Assembly (NCBI GenBank): GCA_013044075.1 | Contig: JABEVG010000038.1 | Location: 1 to 64,000, forward strand | DNA: 64,000 nucleotides | Direction of reading: 5' to 3' | DNA from: Gallionella sp. | GTDB taxonomy: Bacteria; Pseudomonadota; Gammaproteobacteria; Burkholderiales; Gallionellaceae | Part shown: positions 1 to 9,250 of the stretch, one piece after another | Layout: every line of letters starts with the position of its first letter | Numbering within the stretch: position 1 is the stretch's first letter | Made by a program: the position numbers and the translations under genes | The notes under the pieces: generated by a model | What the model was told of the DNA's origin: nothing | What the model saw: only the letters and a program-made list of their open reading frames with translations | Databases searched by the model: none

Positions 1-23
1 ATATCGAAATTTACTTTAGGCAT
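1..23 (-). CDS. pilM: probable start of pilM (partial, runs off the left edge)
   Basis: The minus strand reads ATG then codons for MPKVNFD before the window ends, so only seven residues are visible. A good sigma70-type promoter lies just upstream (60-88) and points at it. In beta- and gammaproteobacteria mrcA is usually divergent from the pilMNOPQ operon, which makes the N-terminus of PilM (an actin-like cytoplasmic partner of the type IV pilus) the likeliest identity. The residues alone cannot prove it, and the ribosome-binding site is weak. Confidence 0.35.
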
Positions 24-59
24 AGACCGTTTAGAGCTGTTCTGTATAAAGTGGTTTAA

Positions 60-88
60 ATCCTAGCAATAACTACAGAAAGTGTAAA
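60..88 (-). promoter_or_regulatory. sigma70-type promoter for the leftward (pil) gene
   Basis: On the minus strand TTTACA (83-88) and TAGGAT (60-65) are separated by exactly 17 bases, giving 5/6 and 4/6 matches to the consensus hexamers. The predicted start near 53 leaves a leader of about 30 bases before the ATG at 23. No equally good promoter was found for mrcA. A TATAAT hexamer at 126-131 on the plus strand is in the right place but has no recognisable -35 partner. Confidence 0.5.
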
Positions 89-188
89 GCCATTTTTAGG
101 ACGCCAGACTAGGTGCCGAAGTCGATATAATGCGAGACGTTTTTCTACCCACCTCAAAGTACATTTCAATCTTGCGGGATATCTTTAC

Positions 189-2495
189 ATGCTCTCACGC
201 CGACTGACACTCCCTCTATTGGTTCTCACCGCGATTCTGCTGTTACCGCTCATCTTGTTGAGTATCGCCGTCCTATTGACTTATCCCACCTTGCCCTCTT
301 TAGAGTCTCTTACTGACTATCACCCCAAAATCCCATTGCGGGTCTATAGCCAGGAAGGTTCATTGCTGGGTGAGTTTGGCGAAGAACGTCGTGCGCTCGT
401 GACGATAGGCGATGTACCTGATCTCATGAAGAAGGCGATCCTTGCTGCCGAGGATGATCGTTTCTATCAACACGGCGGGGTTGACTATGCTGGTGTCGTT
501 CGCGCTGCCATCTCCAACTTCACTTCCGGAGGAGCCAAACAAGGGGCCAGCACGATCACGATGCAAGTTGCCCGTAACTTTTTTCTATCCAAGGAAAAAA
601 CACTCACGCGCAAATTTAACGAGGTCCTCCTTGCCTTCAAAATTGAACACTCGCTGACTAAAGACGAAATTCTACAGCTGTACATCAACCAAATATACTT
701 GGGGCAGCGCGCATACGGATTCGCGGCAGCCTCTCAAGTTTATTTTGGCAAGCCGCTCAACCAGCTATCCATATCTGAATTTGCCATGCTGGCCGGATTA
801 CCCAAAGCACCCTCTTCTTACAATCCGGTGATCAATCCGAAGCGTGCCAAACTTCGCCAGCTCTACGTACTCCGCCGTATGCACGAACTGCATTTCATCA
901 ATGACGCTGAGTTTCAGCTCGCCCAGACCCAGCCGATCAGCACGCATCACGCTTCCGATACAGACATACAAGCTGACTATCTGACAGAAATGGTCAGGAG
1001 CGTTATGTTTGAGAAGTTTGGTGATGCTACTTATACGCAGGGTTTCAAGGTTTTCACAACAATCCGTCGCCAAGATCAGATTGCGGCGTACCAAGCCGTC
1101 CGCAAAGGTGTACTTGATTATGATCGTCGTCACGGCTATCGCGGCCCGGAAGGTTTTGCGGAGTTGCCGGAGGGCAGCGGAGACGATCGTTTGGAAGAAG
1201 TTTTGCAGGACATCACAGACAGTGGAGACTTACTTGCCGCTATCGTCACGAACGTAACCGGCAAGTCATTGACAGCCTATGTTAAGGGTGGTGAAAGAGT
1301 AGAAGTTAAGGGTGATGCACTTCATTATGTCGAGCGCTCTTTAGGTAATAAGGCACCTCTCAATCAACGCATAACTGTAGGCTCCATAATCCGTTTGCAG
1401 AAAGATGGGAAAGGTGTCTGGCAAATCAGCCAGCTCCCCCAGGTAGAGTCGGCATTTGTGTCGGCTAATCCGCAAGACGGGGCAATCTATGCTTTGATTG
1501 GCGGGTTCGATTTCAATAAGAATCAGTTCAATCACGTCACCCAAGCATGGCGACAACCCGGTTCCAGCTTCAAGCCATTCATATACTCGGCGGCATTGGA
1601 AAAAGGATTAACGCCAGCCACTGTTATCAATGACGCGCCGTTGGAGTTTGATGCGGAACAAACCGGCAGTGAGCCTTGGCAACCGAAGAACTACGAGGGT
1701 ACCTATGATGGTCCTATGCGGATGCGCCAGGCTCTCATCAAATCCAAAAACATGGTCTCGATCCGTATCCTACAATCCATCACGCCGCAATACGCGCAGG
1801 ACTACGTCACGAAATTTGGCTTTGATGCCGACAAAATACCGCCCTACCTGACGATGGCTCTGGGCGCAGGCTTGGTCACACCGATGCAATTACTGACTGG
1901 CTATTCCGTTTTTGCCAATGGAGGATTCAAGGTGAATCCTTATTTCATCCAACGCATCGAGGATGATAGAGGCAACATTCTTAGCCAAGCTAGTCCTGCG
2001 GTTGCGGCGAATGGCGCAGAACAGATCATAGACACACGTAACGCCTTCACTATGGTCAACATGATGCAAGACGTGGTCAAACACGGTACTGCGATTCGCG
2101 CCATGTCTTTGGGAAGGCAAGACCTTGCGGGCAAGACTGGCACGACCAGCGATTCTATCGATGCTTGGTTCTGCGGCTTTCAACCGACTGTAGTAGGCAT
2201 CGCATGGATAGGTTTTGACCAGCCGCGCAGCCTGGGAGACAAGGAAACAGGCGGGGGGGCGGCATTGCCGATTTGGATCGGTTATATGGGAAATGTCTTA
2301 AAGGATGTGCCAGAAGCCACCTACACCGTACCAGACGGCATCGTTGCGGCACGTATCAATGAGTCTGGGCAATTGGATAGTAACGGTACGCGCGTCGAAT
2401 ATTTTTACAACGAGAACGTACCCTCTGTCCAAACTGCGCCTAATCCGAACGAGACCACTCCCCAAACCGACATCGTCAAGGACCAGTTATTCTGA
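189..2495 (+). CDS. mrcA: penicillin-binding protein 1A (bifunctional glycosyltransferase/transpeptidase)
   Basis: Class A PBP that polymerises and cross-links peptidoglycan at the outer face of the inner membrane. The 768-residue protein has an N-terminal membrane anchor (about residues 8-32). A GT51 glycosyltransferase domain follows with EDDRFYQHGG and STITMQVARNFF (about 88-135), then an OB-like insert, then a transpeptidase domain with the serine motif SSFK near residue 459, SKN, and KTGT near 649. Length and motif order fit MrcA/PonA of betaproteobacteria. The gene is divergent from the probable pilM, the usual arrangement. It ends 6 bases before the next gene, so the two are probably co-transcribed. 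The start at 189 is the first ATG that keeps the anchor, although its Shine-Dalgarno is weak. Confidence 0.95.
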   Translation: MLSRRLTLPLLVLTAILLLPLILLSIAVLLTYPTLPSLESLTDYHPKIPLRVYSQEGSLLGEFGEERRALVTIGDVPDLMKKAILAAEDDRFYQHGGVDYAGVVRAAISNFTSGGAKQGASTITMQVARNFFLSKEKTLTRKFNEVLLAFKIEHSLTKDEILQLYINQIYLGQRAYGFAAASQVYFGKPLNQLSISEFAMLAGLPKAPSSYNPVINPKRAKLRQLYVLRRMHELHFINDAEFQLAQTQPISTHHASDTDIQADYLTEMVRSVMFEKFGDATYTQGFKVFTTIRRQDQIAAYQAVRKGVLDYDRRHGYRGPEGFAELPEGSGDDRLEEVLQDITDSGDLLAAIVTNVTGKSLTAYVKGGERVEVKGDALHYVERSLGNKAPLNQRITVGSIIRLQKDGKGVWQISQLPQVESAFVSANPQDGAIYALIGGFDFNKNQFNHVTQAWRQPGSSFKPFIYSAALEKGLTPATVINDAPLEFDAEQTGSEPWQPKNYEGTYDGPMRMRQALIKSKNMVSIRILQSITPQYAQDYVTKFGFDADKIPPYLTMALGAGLVTPMQLLTGYSVFANGGFKVNPYFIQRIEDDRGNILSQASPAVAANGAEQIIDTRNAFTMVNMMQDVVKHGTAIRAMSLGRQDLAGKTGTTSDSIDAWFCGFQPTVVGIAWIGFDQPRSLGDKETGGGAALPIWIGYMGNVLKDVPEATYTVPDGIVAARINESGQLDSNGTRVEYFYNENVPSVQTAPNPNETTPQTDIVKDQLF

Positions 2496-2501
2496 GGCCG
2501 C

Positions 2502-3095
2502 ATGACTAAAGAAACCGTTTACCGACGCGACCTCATGCGGGAACAACTCGCGCACCGGGCCGCCAAGTTGATGGCCGAGGATGGCATCACCGACCACGCT
2601 TATGCCAAACGCAAAGCGGCCAGACAGCTCGGCGCGTCCGACACGCATCATCTGCCCAGCAACGACGAAATAGACATGGCTTTGCGCAGTTTCCGCATGT
2701 TGTTCCAAAGTGCGCAACACCCTCCCATCCTGCGTGAGTTACGCGTGGAGGCATTGGAAAACATGCGGTTGTTGGCTGACTTCCACCCTTATTTGACAGG
2801 CTCGGTATTGACAGGGACAGCGGGTGCGCAATCTGACATCAACATCCTGCTATTTTCAGATGACGCGAAAGCTGTGCTGCTGTTCCTGCTCAAGCACGAC
2901 ATCAAATTCGAAGACGGAGAATGGAAAGTGCGATTGGGCGGGCATGATGAAAATGTGCCCAGCTACACGCTGACAGGCGCATCCGGCGTACAGACTCATG
3001 TCATCGTCCTACCCGAAAACGCCCGCCACAGCGGTGGCCGCCACCCGGAGACTCATGCTGACATTGCAGCAGTGACGGTATTGCTGGCTGGCTAA
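2502..3095 (+). CDS. conserved hypothetical protein, possible nucleotidyltransferase fold
   Basis: A 197-residue soluble protein with no signal peptide or membrane segment, probably in one operon with mrcA (6-base gap). The first 60 residues are basic and helical. The middle carries LTGSVLTGTAGAQSDINILL (about 97-117), which resembles the GS...SDID signature of minimal nucleotidyltransferases, although the second acidic position is Asn here and not Asp. I do not recognise a characterised family. Enzyme activity is therefore doubtful, and a degenerate or regulatory NTase-like protein is only an inference. The gene is convergent with hemB and ends 30 bases from it. Confidence 0.7.
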   Translation: MTKETVYRRDLMREQLAHRAAKLMAEDGITDHAYAKRKAARQLGASDTHHLPSNDEIDMALRSFRMLFQSAQHPPILRELRVEALENMRLLADFHPYLTGSVLTGTAGAQSDINILLFSDDAKAVLLFLLKHDIKFEDGEWKVRLGGHDENVPSYTLTGASGVQTHVIVLPENARHSGGRHPETHADIAAVTVLLAG

Positions 3096-3125
3096 CTCGC
3101 ACCGGGAAAGGTCTCAGGAGGGCTT

Positions 3126-4148
<1,023 letters not shown>

Positions 4149-4162
4149 TTATTTTTGAACTA

Positions 4163-4192
4163 ATTTTAAAACCGCCACTCAGATGCAGTGAA
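4163..4192 (-). promoter_or_regulatory. putative hemB promoter
   Basis: Read on the minus strand, TTCACT (4187-4192) and TAAAAT (4163-4168) are 18 bases apart. The -10 matches consensus at 5 of 6 positions and the -35 at 4 of 6. Transcription would start near 4156, leaving about 28 bases before the hemB ATG. The weak -35 overlaps the dyad at 4190-4207, the geometry expected for an activator-dependent promoter. Confidence 0.4.
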
Positions 4193-4207
4193 TGATGTGA
4201 ATCATTC
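4190..4207. promoter_or_regulatory. FNR/Anr-type binding site upstream of hemB
   Basis: The sequence GAATGATGTGAATCATTC is a perfect 7-4-7 inverted repeat. Its core TGAT-N4-ATCA is exactly the FNR half-site pair with FNR spacing (consensus TTGAT-N4-ATCAA, 8 of 10 here). Its centre is about 42.5 bases upstream of the predicted hemB start, close to the class II activation position of -41.5. A Fur box was considered, but only about 8 of 21 positions match. Confidence 0.5.
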
Positions 4208-4280
4208 CACGTTTCTCCTCCCTGAGCGTGCATCTTAACCCTGTTAAGATTTTGAGCCCCCGTGATCGGGGGCTTTTTTT
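4208..4280 (+). ncRNA. candidate small RNA in the hemB-engB gap
   Basis: The gap has no protein gene on the plus strand, yet it ends in a strong plus-strand terminator. Just before it is a second perfect hairpin (ATCTTAAC-CCT-GTTAAGAT, 4232-4250). Before that is an unpaired CTCCTCCC (4215-4222), complementary to Shine-Dalgarno sequences as in many trans-acting sRNA seeds. A weak promoter (TTGAAC 4155-4160, TCAGAT 4179-4184) would start RNA near 4190. The exact 5' end is unknown. The alternative is only a structured 3' end of the engB transcript read on the other strand. Confidence 0.35.
4255..4280 (+). terminator. Rho-independent terminator
   Basis: An eight-base-pair stem AGCCCCCG/CGGGGGCT with a TGAT loop is followed by seven T residues on the plus strand. 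No plus-strand gene precedes it within the gap. On the minus strand, where engB would need it, the stem is followed by CAAAATC and not by a T tract. Confidence 0.7.
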
Positions 4281-4326
4281 GTCCGCGAATTCCAATCGCC
4301 CTTAACCTACCGAACGGTCCAGGGAT

Positions 4327-4950
4327 TTATTCTTCAGCACCCAATTCTTGCTCCGCTTCGGCCGCAAACCATCCTGCGATCACCGCCTCGGCTTCCTCTA
4401 TACCCTGCTTCTTCAAACTCGAAAACAACTGCACGGTGCAATGTGGAAAATACTCCGTCAAATGCGCCTTCACTTTGTTAAGCGTCAACGTAGCTTGTTG
4501 GCGACTGAACTTGTCCGACTTGGTCAGCAAAATATGCACGGGCTTGTTAGTCGGCTGGAACCAGTCCAGCATGTTCTCATCCAGCTCGGTAAGCGGGTGG
4601 CGCGCATCCATGATGACCACCAACCCGCATAATTCCTCGCGTTTTTGCAGGTACTCGGTAAGCAGACCTTCCCAATGTTTTTTGCTTTCCGGCGGCACTT
4701 TCGCATAACCATACCCAGGCAAATCGACCAAGTAAGTATTCGGGCTCAAAGAAAAGAAGTTCAGATGCTGTGTACGTCCAGGGGTCTTGCTGACGTAAGC
4801 CAGGCGCACGTGGTTCGCCAACGTGTTGATCGCTGAGGACTTACCCGCATTGGAACGTCCGACGAACGCGACTTCCTTGCCGCCGTGCAACGGTAAATCC
4901 TTAAAATGATTTACCGTTGTAAAAAACGTCGCTTGAGAAAAAAGACCCAT
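4327..4950 (-). CDS. engB: ribosome biogenesis GTP-binding protein EngB/YsxC
   Basis: Essential small GTPase of the TRAFAC class involved in large-ribosomal-subunit assembly and needed for division. The 207-residue protein shows the P-loop GRSNAGKSS (about 32-40), the switch region TPGRT, the G3 motif DLPGYG, and the G4 motif TKSDK, in the correct order. Its ATG overlaps the hemL stop by one base (TAATG), and GGAG sits directly in front. It is therefore translated from the hemL transcript. In many betaproteobacteria a cytochrome c gene lies next to engB; none is present here. Confidence 0.93.
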   Translation of the reverse strand: MGLFSQATFFTTVNHFKDLPLHGGKEVAFVGRSNAGKSSAINTLANHVRLAYVSKTPGRTQHLNFFSLSPNTYLVDLPGYGYAKVPPESKKHWEGLLTEYLQKREELCGLVVIMDARHPLTELDENMLDWFQPTNKPVHILLTKSDKFSRQQATLTLNKVKAHLTEYFPHCTVQLFSSLKKQGIEEAEAVIAGWFAAEAEQELGAEE

Positions 4951-6233
4951 TATCTCCAGCCTGAAAAAATCTTGTCAGCCGCCGCAACCGTTGCCGCGAT
5001 GTCCGCTTCGGTATGTGCCGCTGAAACAAAACCCGCCTCGAATGCCGAGGGTGCGAGATACACACCCTCATCCAGCATCGCATGGAAGAATCGGTTGAAC
5101 GCTGCTTTGTCACAACTCATCACTTCGTCATAACTGGTCGGCAAGGTCTTGCTGAAATACAGCCCGAACATGCCGCCCACGGATTGCGCGCAGAACGCGA
5201 TTCCATGCTTATGTGCCGCAATCGTCAGTCCTTCGGTGAGCTGCCTGGCACGTTGTGCGAGGTATTCATAGAAGCCCGGGGCTTGCACCAATTTCAGCGT
5301 GGTCAGTCCGGCTGCGACTGCGACCGGATTTCCAGACAGTGTACCGGCTTGGTACACCGCACCCAAAGGCGAAAGACACTGCATGATGTCGCGTCGTCCG
5401 CCGAAAGCCGCAGCGGGCAGACCGCCGCCCATCACTTTGCCCAGCGTGACCAGATCGGGTTTAACGCCGTAATAACCTTGCGCGCCTTGCAAACTCACGC
5501 GGAATCCCGTCATCACCTCGTCGAGTATCAACACTGCGCCGTGCTGGGTACAAAGCTTGCGCAACGCGTCCAGAAACTCGCGCTTGGGCGTGACCAGGTT
5601 CATGTTGCCGGCGACCGGCTCGACGATCACCGCCGCAATCTCATGCCCCATCTCGGCAAAACATTTTTCCAATCCTGCCGCATCGTTATAGGCCAGCACC
5701 GTCGTCAGCGCGGCGATTTCGGCTGGCACACCCGACGAGCTGGGCTGGCCGAACGTCAACGCCCCTGAACCCGCCTTGACCAGCAGGCCATCGGAGTGTC
5801 CGTGGTAGCAGCCTTCGAATTTGATGATGCGGGAACGACCGGTAAACCCACGCGCCAACCGTATCGCGGTCATGGTCGCTTCCGTGCCCGAGCTGACCAG
5901 CCGTACCATTTCCAGACTCGGCAACAGTTTGCACAACAGCTCCGCCATCTCCAGTTCGCTGGCAGTCGGCGCGCCAAAGCCCAAGCCTTGTGCGGCCGCA
6001 TCCTGTACCGCCTTGACCACGTCTGGGTGACAGTGGCCGACAATCATCGGCCCCCATGAGCCGACATAGTCGGTGTATTTTTTTCCGTCTGCATCCCACA
6101 CGTAAGCACCTAGTCCGCGCTGGAAGAACAACGGCGTACCGCCCACGGAACGGAACGCACGCACGGGTGAGTTAACCCCCCCAGGAATGAGTTTTTGCGA
6201 GTCGGTAAAGAGTTGTTGGTTATGTGTCGTCAT
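4950..6233 (-). CDS. hemL: glutamate-1-semialdehyde 2,1-aminomutase
   Basis: PLP enzyme that turns glutamate-1-semialdehyde into 5-aminolevulinate, the step before HemB in the C5 pathway. The 427-residue length is normal. Family landmarks are [11 protein letters not shown] near the N-terminus, [15 protein letters not shown] for phosphate binding, DEVMTGFR, and the PLP lysine in [11 protein letters not shown] (about residue 267). engB overlaps its stop codon. thiE lies 24 bases upstream on the same strand, so heme and thiamine genes appear to share a transcript. Confidence 0.96.
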   Translation of the reverse strand: MTTHNQQLFTDSQKLIPGGVNSPVRAFRSVGGTPLFFQRGLGAYVWDADGKKYTDYVGSWGPMIVGHCHPDVVKAVQDAAAQGLGFGAPTASELEMAELLCKLLPSLEMVRLVSSGTEATMTAIRLARGFTGRSRIIKFEGCYHGHSDGLLVKAGSGALTFGQPSSSGVPAEIAALTTVLAYNDAAGLEKCFAEMGHEIAAVIVEPVAGNMNLVTPKREFLDALRKLCTQHGAVLILDEVMTGFRVSLQGAQGYYGVKPDLVTLGKVMGGGLPAAAFGGRRDIMQCLSPLGAVYQAGTLSGNPVAVAAGLTTLKLVQAPGFYEYLAQRARQLTEGLTIAAHKHGIAFCAQSVGGMFGLYFSKTLPTSYDEVMSCDKAAFNRFFHAMLDEGVYLAPSAFEAGFVSAAHTEADIAATVAAADKIFSGWR

Positions 6234-6257
6234 GTTGATTCATTCCACTTCAAAAAA

Positions 6258-6899
6258 TTATTCGTCCGCCAATGCGGAAAATTGCCGGGCTGTTTGTTCA
6301 ATATCGTGTGCGGAAAATACCGCCGAAATTACCGCCAGTACGTCCGCGCCTGCCGCCAATAATTGCGCGCCATTCTGTAACGTGATCCCACCTATCGCCA
6401 CGATAGGCAGTGTCAACCGCGATCTTGCTTCGCGCAACGATTCCAGGCTCGCAACGACTGCACCGGGCTTGACGGCTGAGGCAAAAAACGCACCGAACGC
6501 CACATAATCTGCTCCCTCCTGCTCCGCCTGCTGCGCCAAATCCGGTCGATTATAACAAGACACGCCTATCAATTTGTCTGTACCGATCAGCTTGCGCGCG
6601 GTGCGGATACTGCCATCCTCTCCACCCAGATGCACACCATCCGCATCGACCCGCCTAGACAACCCAGCATCATCATTGACAATAAAAGTTGCCGCAAACT
6701 CATGGGTCAACCGGCGCAACTCGGTGGCCTGATCCAAGCGCAATATCGCGTCCGCAAGCTTGTTTCGATACTGCACAATCCGCGCGCCACCTTGCAATGC
6801 CAGTCTGACTTTACGCAACAGTGCCTCCGTATCCAGCTCGTCCGGGGTGATTGCGTACAGGGTTTTAGTTCTAATTGATGAGCGGGGTATCTTCTTCAT
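6258..6899 (-). CDS. thiE: thiamine-phosphate synthase
   Basis: Couples HMP-PP and the thiazole phosphate to thiamine monophosphate. The TIM-barrel motifs are visible: QYRNK (about 43-47), VNDDAGLSRRVDADGVHLGGED, and the phosphate-binding AIGGIT near the C-terminus. The ORF track begins 9 bases earlier at a GTG (6908). I chose the ATG at 6899; neither start has a well-spaced Shine-Dalgarno. The 5' end overlaps thiD by about 29 bases, implying translational coupling with the kinase that supplies HMP-PP. Confidence 0.9.
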   Translation of the reverse strand: MKKIPRSSIRTKTLYAITPDELDTEALLRKVRLALQGGARIVQYRNKLADAILRLDQATELRRLTHEFAATFIVNDDAGLSRRVDADGVHLGGEDGSIRTARKLIGTDKLIGVSCYNRPDLAQQAEQEGADYVAFGAFFASAVKPGAVVASLESLREARSRLTLPIVAIGGITLQNGAQLLAAGADVLAVISAVFSAHDIEQTARQFSALADE

Positions 6900-7710
6900 C
6901 CTCTTCACCGCGCGCCCAAAACAAACGGTCGGGAATATGCTGCCCCATACCGGGACGAAAGCCCGCGTTCAGCGTCTGCCAGGTATATTCCTGCGCCTCT
7001 TTCACGGCTTCCGGCACGTCCACATTCTGCGCCAGCAAAGCCGCGATAGCGGAAGCCAAAGTACAACCGGAGCCGTGGTAGATGCCGGGCAGCCGTTCCC
7101 AGCTATCGCTGCGCACCACGCCGCGCTCACTGTACAAAGTATTGGTAACTTTAGCGGTCTGCTCATGCGTGCCGGTGATGAGCACATATTCACAACCCAT
7201 CGCGAGTATGCGTTTGGCGCACTCCTCCAGCGAGGGGTCATCGTTCTCGTCATCTTCATTGATAGCCAGTCGGCGCGCCTCGATACTGTTGGGCGTGATG
7301 ATGGTCGTTTGCGGGATCAGCAATTCACACATCGCTTCCAGCATATCCTCATCGGCCAACTCGTCACCACGTCCGGAAGCCAACACCGGGTCGAGTACCA
7401 GCGGCACATCGGGGTAATCAGCCAGCACCTCGGCGATCGCCGGGATGTTGTCCACGCTGCCCAGCAAGCCTATCTTGAATGCCGCCACCGGCACGTCTTC
7501 CAGCATCGCGCGCGCCTGATCGATCACCCAATCGGCATCCATCGCCAGCACATCATCCACGCCGCTGGTGTCCTGCACCGTGATTGCGGTGACCACCGAC
7601 AGCGGGTGACATCCCATGCTGGCGATGGTCAAAATATCGGCTTGCAAACCGGCACCGCCGCTGGGGTCGGTGGCGGCAAAACACATTACTAAAGGGAACG
7701 ATTCAGACAT
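6871..7710 (-). CDS. thiD: hydroxymethylpyrimidine/phosphomethylpyrimidine kinase
   Basis: Phosphorylates HMP and then HMP-P to HMP-PP for thiamine synthesis. The 279-residue ribokinase-fold protein has the substrate motif [12 protein letters not shown] near the N-terminus, [12 protein letters not shown] in the middle, and the anion-hole/catalytic motif [11 protein letters not shown] (about 224-234). The C-terminus is acidic (EEDEEDTP). It is first in the thiD-thiE-hemL-engB run and divergent from the rubredoxin gene with only 47 bases between start codons, so the two promoters must overlap. Confidence 0.94.
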   Translation of the reverse strand: MSESFPLVMCFAATDPSGGAGLQADILTIASMGCHPLSVVTAITVQDTSGVDDVLAMDADWVIDQARAMLEDVPVAAFKIGLLGSVDNIPAIAEVLADYPDVPLVLDPVLASGRGDELADEDMLEAMCELLIPQTTIITPNSIEARRLAINEDDENDDPSLEECAKRILAMGCEYVLITGTHEQTAKVTNTLYSERGVVRSDSWERLPGIYHGSGCTLASAIAALLAQNVDVPEAVKEAQEYTWQTLNAGFRPGMGQHIPDRLFWARGEEDEEDTPLIN

Positions 7711-7757
7711 ATTGATGAAGATGTTAAGATGTGAGGCGTACTTGCATTTTACCCTAT

Positions 7758-7940
7758 ATGACTACGATTACCGAATACAAAACCTACATGTGCCTGATTT
7801 GCGGTTGGATTTACGACGAAGCGGCAGGCGCGCCCGACGATGGTCTGCCGCCCGGTACGCGCTGGGAGGATGTGCCGATGAACTGGTCATGCCCGGAATG
7901 CGAAGCGCGCAAGGAAGATTTCGAGCTGGTGGAGATCTGA
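7758..7940 (+). CDS. rubredoxin
   Basis: Small cytoplasmic electron carrier with one Fe(Cys)4 centre. The 60-residue protein has the two iron-binding knuckles [10 protein letters not shown] and [11 protein letters not shown], and the usual aromatic and Pro/Gly-rich segment between them. The ORF track starts earlier (7731), but rubredoxins begin only a few residues before the first knuckle, so the ATG at 7758 is preferred. Its stop overlaps the start of the following glyoxalase-like gene by one base. Its redox partner is not in the window. Confidence 0.92.
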   Translation: MTTITEYKTYMCLICGWIYDEAAGAPDDGLPPGTRWEDVPMNWSCPECEARKEDFELVEI

Positions 7941-8341
7941 TGCGTATCCTGCACACCATGCTGCGCGTGGTCGATCTGGACAAGTCTCTCGCGTTCTACA
8001 CCGAAGTCCTCGGCATGCAACTGCTGCGCCGCAAAGACTACCCGGACGGAGAATTTACGCTTGCCTTTGTCGGCTATGGCAACGAATCCGATGGGGCGGT
8101 CATCGAACTCACGCACAATTGGGGCGTGCAAGAATACCGACTCGGCAACGCCTACGGACACATCGCCATCGAAGTCCCCGATGCCTGCGCTGCCTGTGCC
8201 GCCATCAAACAGCTGGGCGGCAAAGTGGTGCGTGAAGCGGGGCCCATGAAGCATGGCAGCACGGTGATCGCCTTCGTCGTCGATCCTGATGGTTACACCA
8301 TAGAACTGATCGAAAGAACGCCCCAGCATGCTGCTCAATAA
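7940..8341 (+). CDS. gloA: lactoylglutathione lyase (glyoxalase I)
   Basis: Isomerises the methylglyoxal-glutathione hemithioacetal to S-lactoylglutathione. The 133-residue length and residues [53 protein letters not shown] and [11 protein letters not shown] match GloA. Metal-ligand positions His5, Glu56, His74 and Glu122 (approximate) appear present, typical of the Ni-type enzyme. The track ORF is much longer because it stays open upstream inside thiD and the rubredoxin gene. The ATG at 7940 overlaps the rubredoxin stop (TGATG) and is the real start. Confidence 0.92.
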   Translation: MRILHTMLRVVDLDKSLAFYTEVLGMQLLRRKDYPDGEFTLAFVGYGNESDGAVIELTHNWGVQEYRLGNAYGHIAIEVPDACAACAAIKQLGGKVVREAGPMKHGSTVIAFVVDPDGYTIELIERTPQHAAQ

Positions 8342-8388
8342 GTGCTGAGTCCGGATCAGACCTGCTCACCAAACCAAGCGGAGGAAAA

Positions 8389-9213
8389 ATGGCTGCTCAA
8401 CCTGAAATCACCAACATGGCTTTGTTCTGCGATTTCGAGAACGTGGCACTGGGTGTGCGCGATGCCAAATATGCGCAGTTTGACATCAAGAAGGTACTAG
8501 AACGCCTGCTGCTCAAGGGCAGCATCGTGGTCAAGAAAGCCTATTGCGACTGGGATCGCTACAAAGAGTTCAAGGCGACCATGCACGAAGCGGCGTTCGA
8601 ACTAATCGAGATCCCGCACGTGCGCCAGTCGGGCAAGAACTCCGCCGACATCCGCATGGTCGTCGACGCGCTCGACCTGTGCTACACCAAGGCACATGTC
8701 GATACCTTCGTCATCATCAGCGGGGATTCGGATTTTTCGCCGCTGGTCTCCAAGCTGCGCGAGAACAACAAATACGTGATCGGCATCGGTGTCAAAGACT
8801 CCACATCAGACTTGCTGAGTGCCAACTGCGACGAGTTCATCTTCTACGACGATCTGGTGCGCGAGCAGGAAGCAAAGCAAAAACGCGCCGAGAAAAAAAC
8901 CCCGGTGAAGGCCGCGCCGGGCAAGGCCAGAACACCGACCGCAAAACCCGAGGATGACAAGCGTCAGGAAGCTCTCGATTTCATCGTGGAGACCGTAGAG
9001 GCTCTGATCGCGGAACGCGGCTCGGATGAAAAGATCTGGGGTTCTATGGTCAAGACCACCATGCAGCGTCGCAAACCGGGCTTCACCGAATCCTCTTACG
9101 GCTACCGCTCGTTCAAAGAATTGGTCGAGGACGCGCAGCGGCACAAGCTACTGACCGTGATGCGTGACGAAAAATCCGGTCAGTACACCATACGTTTGAC
9201 TGCGGCGGATTAA
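8389..9213 (+). CDS. NYN-domain (LabA/DUF88-like) protein with C-terminal OST-HTH/LOTUS domain
   Basis: The 274-residue protein has an N-terminal NYN domain of the PIN-like nuclease superfamily. Acidic clusters lie at ALFCDFENV (about 11-19), NSADIRMVVDALDL and IISGDSDFSPLV, so the likely metal-binding aspartates are intact. A basic linker (about 160-195, KKTPVKAAPGKARTPT) leads to a C-terminal OST-HTH/LOTUS domain (about 200-272) ending in YGYRSFKELVEDAQ...GQYTIRL. Such proteins are predicted RNA-processing enzymes; the substrate is unknown. A GGAGGAAAA Shine-Dalgarno precedes the ATG. The gene follows gloA by 47 bases and ends at a terminator. Confidence 0.88.
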   Translation: MAAQPEITNMALFCDFENVALGVRDAKYAQFDIKKVLERLLLKGSIVVKKAYCDWDRYKEFKATMHEAAFELIEIPHVRQSGKNSADIRMVVDALDLCYTKAHVDTFVIISGDSDFSPLVSKLRENNKYVIGIGVKDSTSDLLSANCDEFIFYDDLVREQEAKQKRAEKKTPVKAAPGKARTPTAKPEDDKRQEALDFIVETVEALIAERGSDEKIWGSMVKTTMQRRKPGFTESSYGYRSFKELVEDAQRHKLLTVMRDEKSGQYTIRLTAAD

Positions 9214-9216
9214 GCA

Positions 9217-9250
9217 AACACCGGCTTATTCCGATTGCCCGGTGTTCTTT
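9217..9250 (+). terminator. Rho-independent terminator between convergent genes
   Basis: AACACCGG (9217-9224) and CCGGTGTT (9239-9246) form an eight-base-pair stem around a 14-base loop, followed by CTTTTATT. It ends the NYN gene transcript and may also serve the efflux operon coming from the other side. Confidence 0.55.

Noticed and set aside
4190-4207. Fur box before hemB
   Set aside because: Only about 8 of 21 positions match the Fur consensus, while the core fits FNR with exact spacing.
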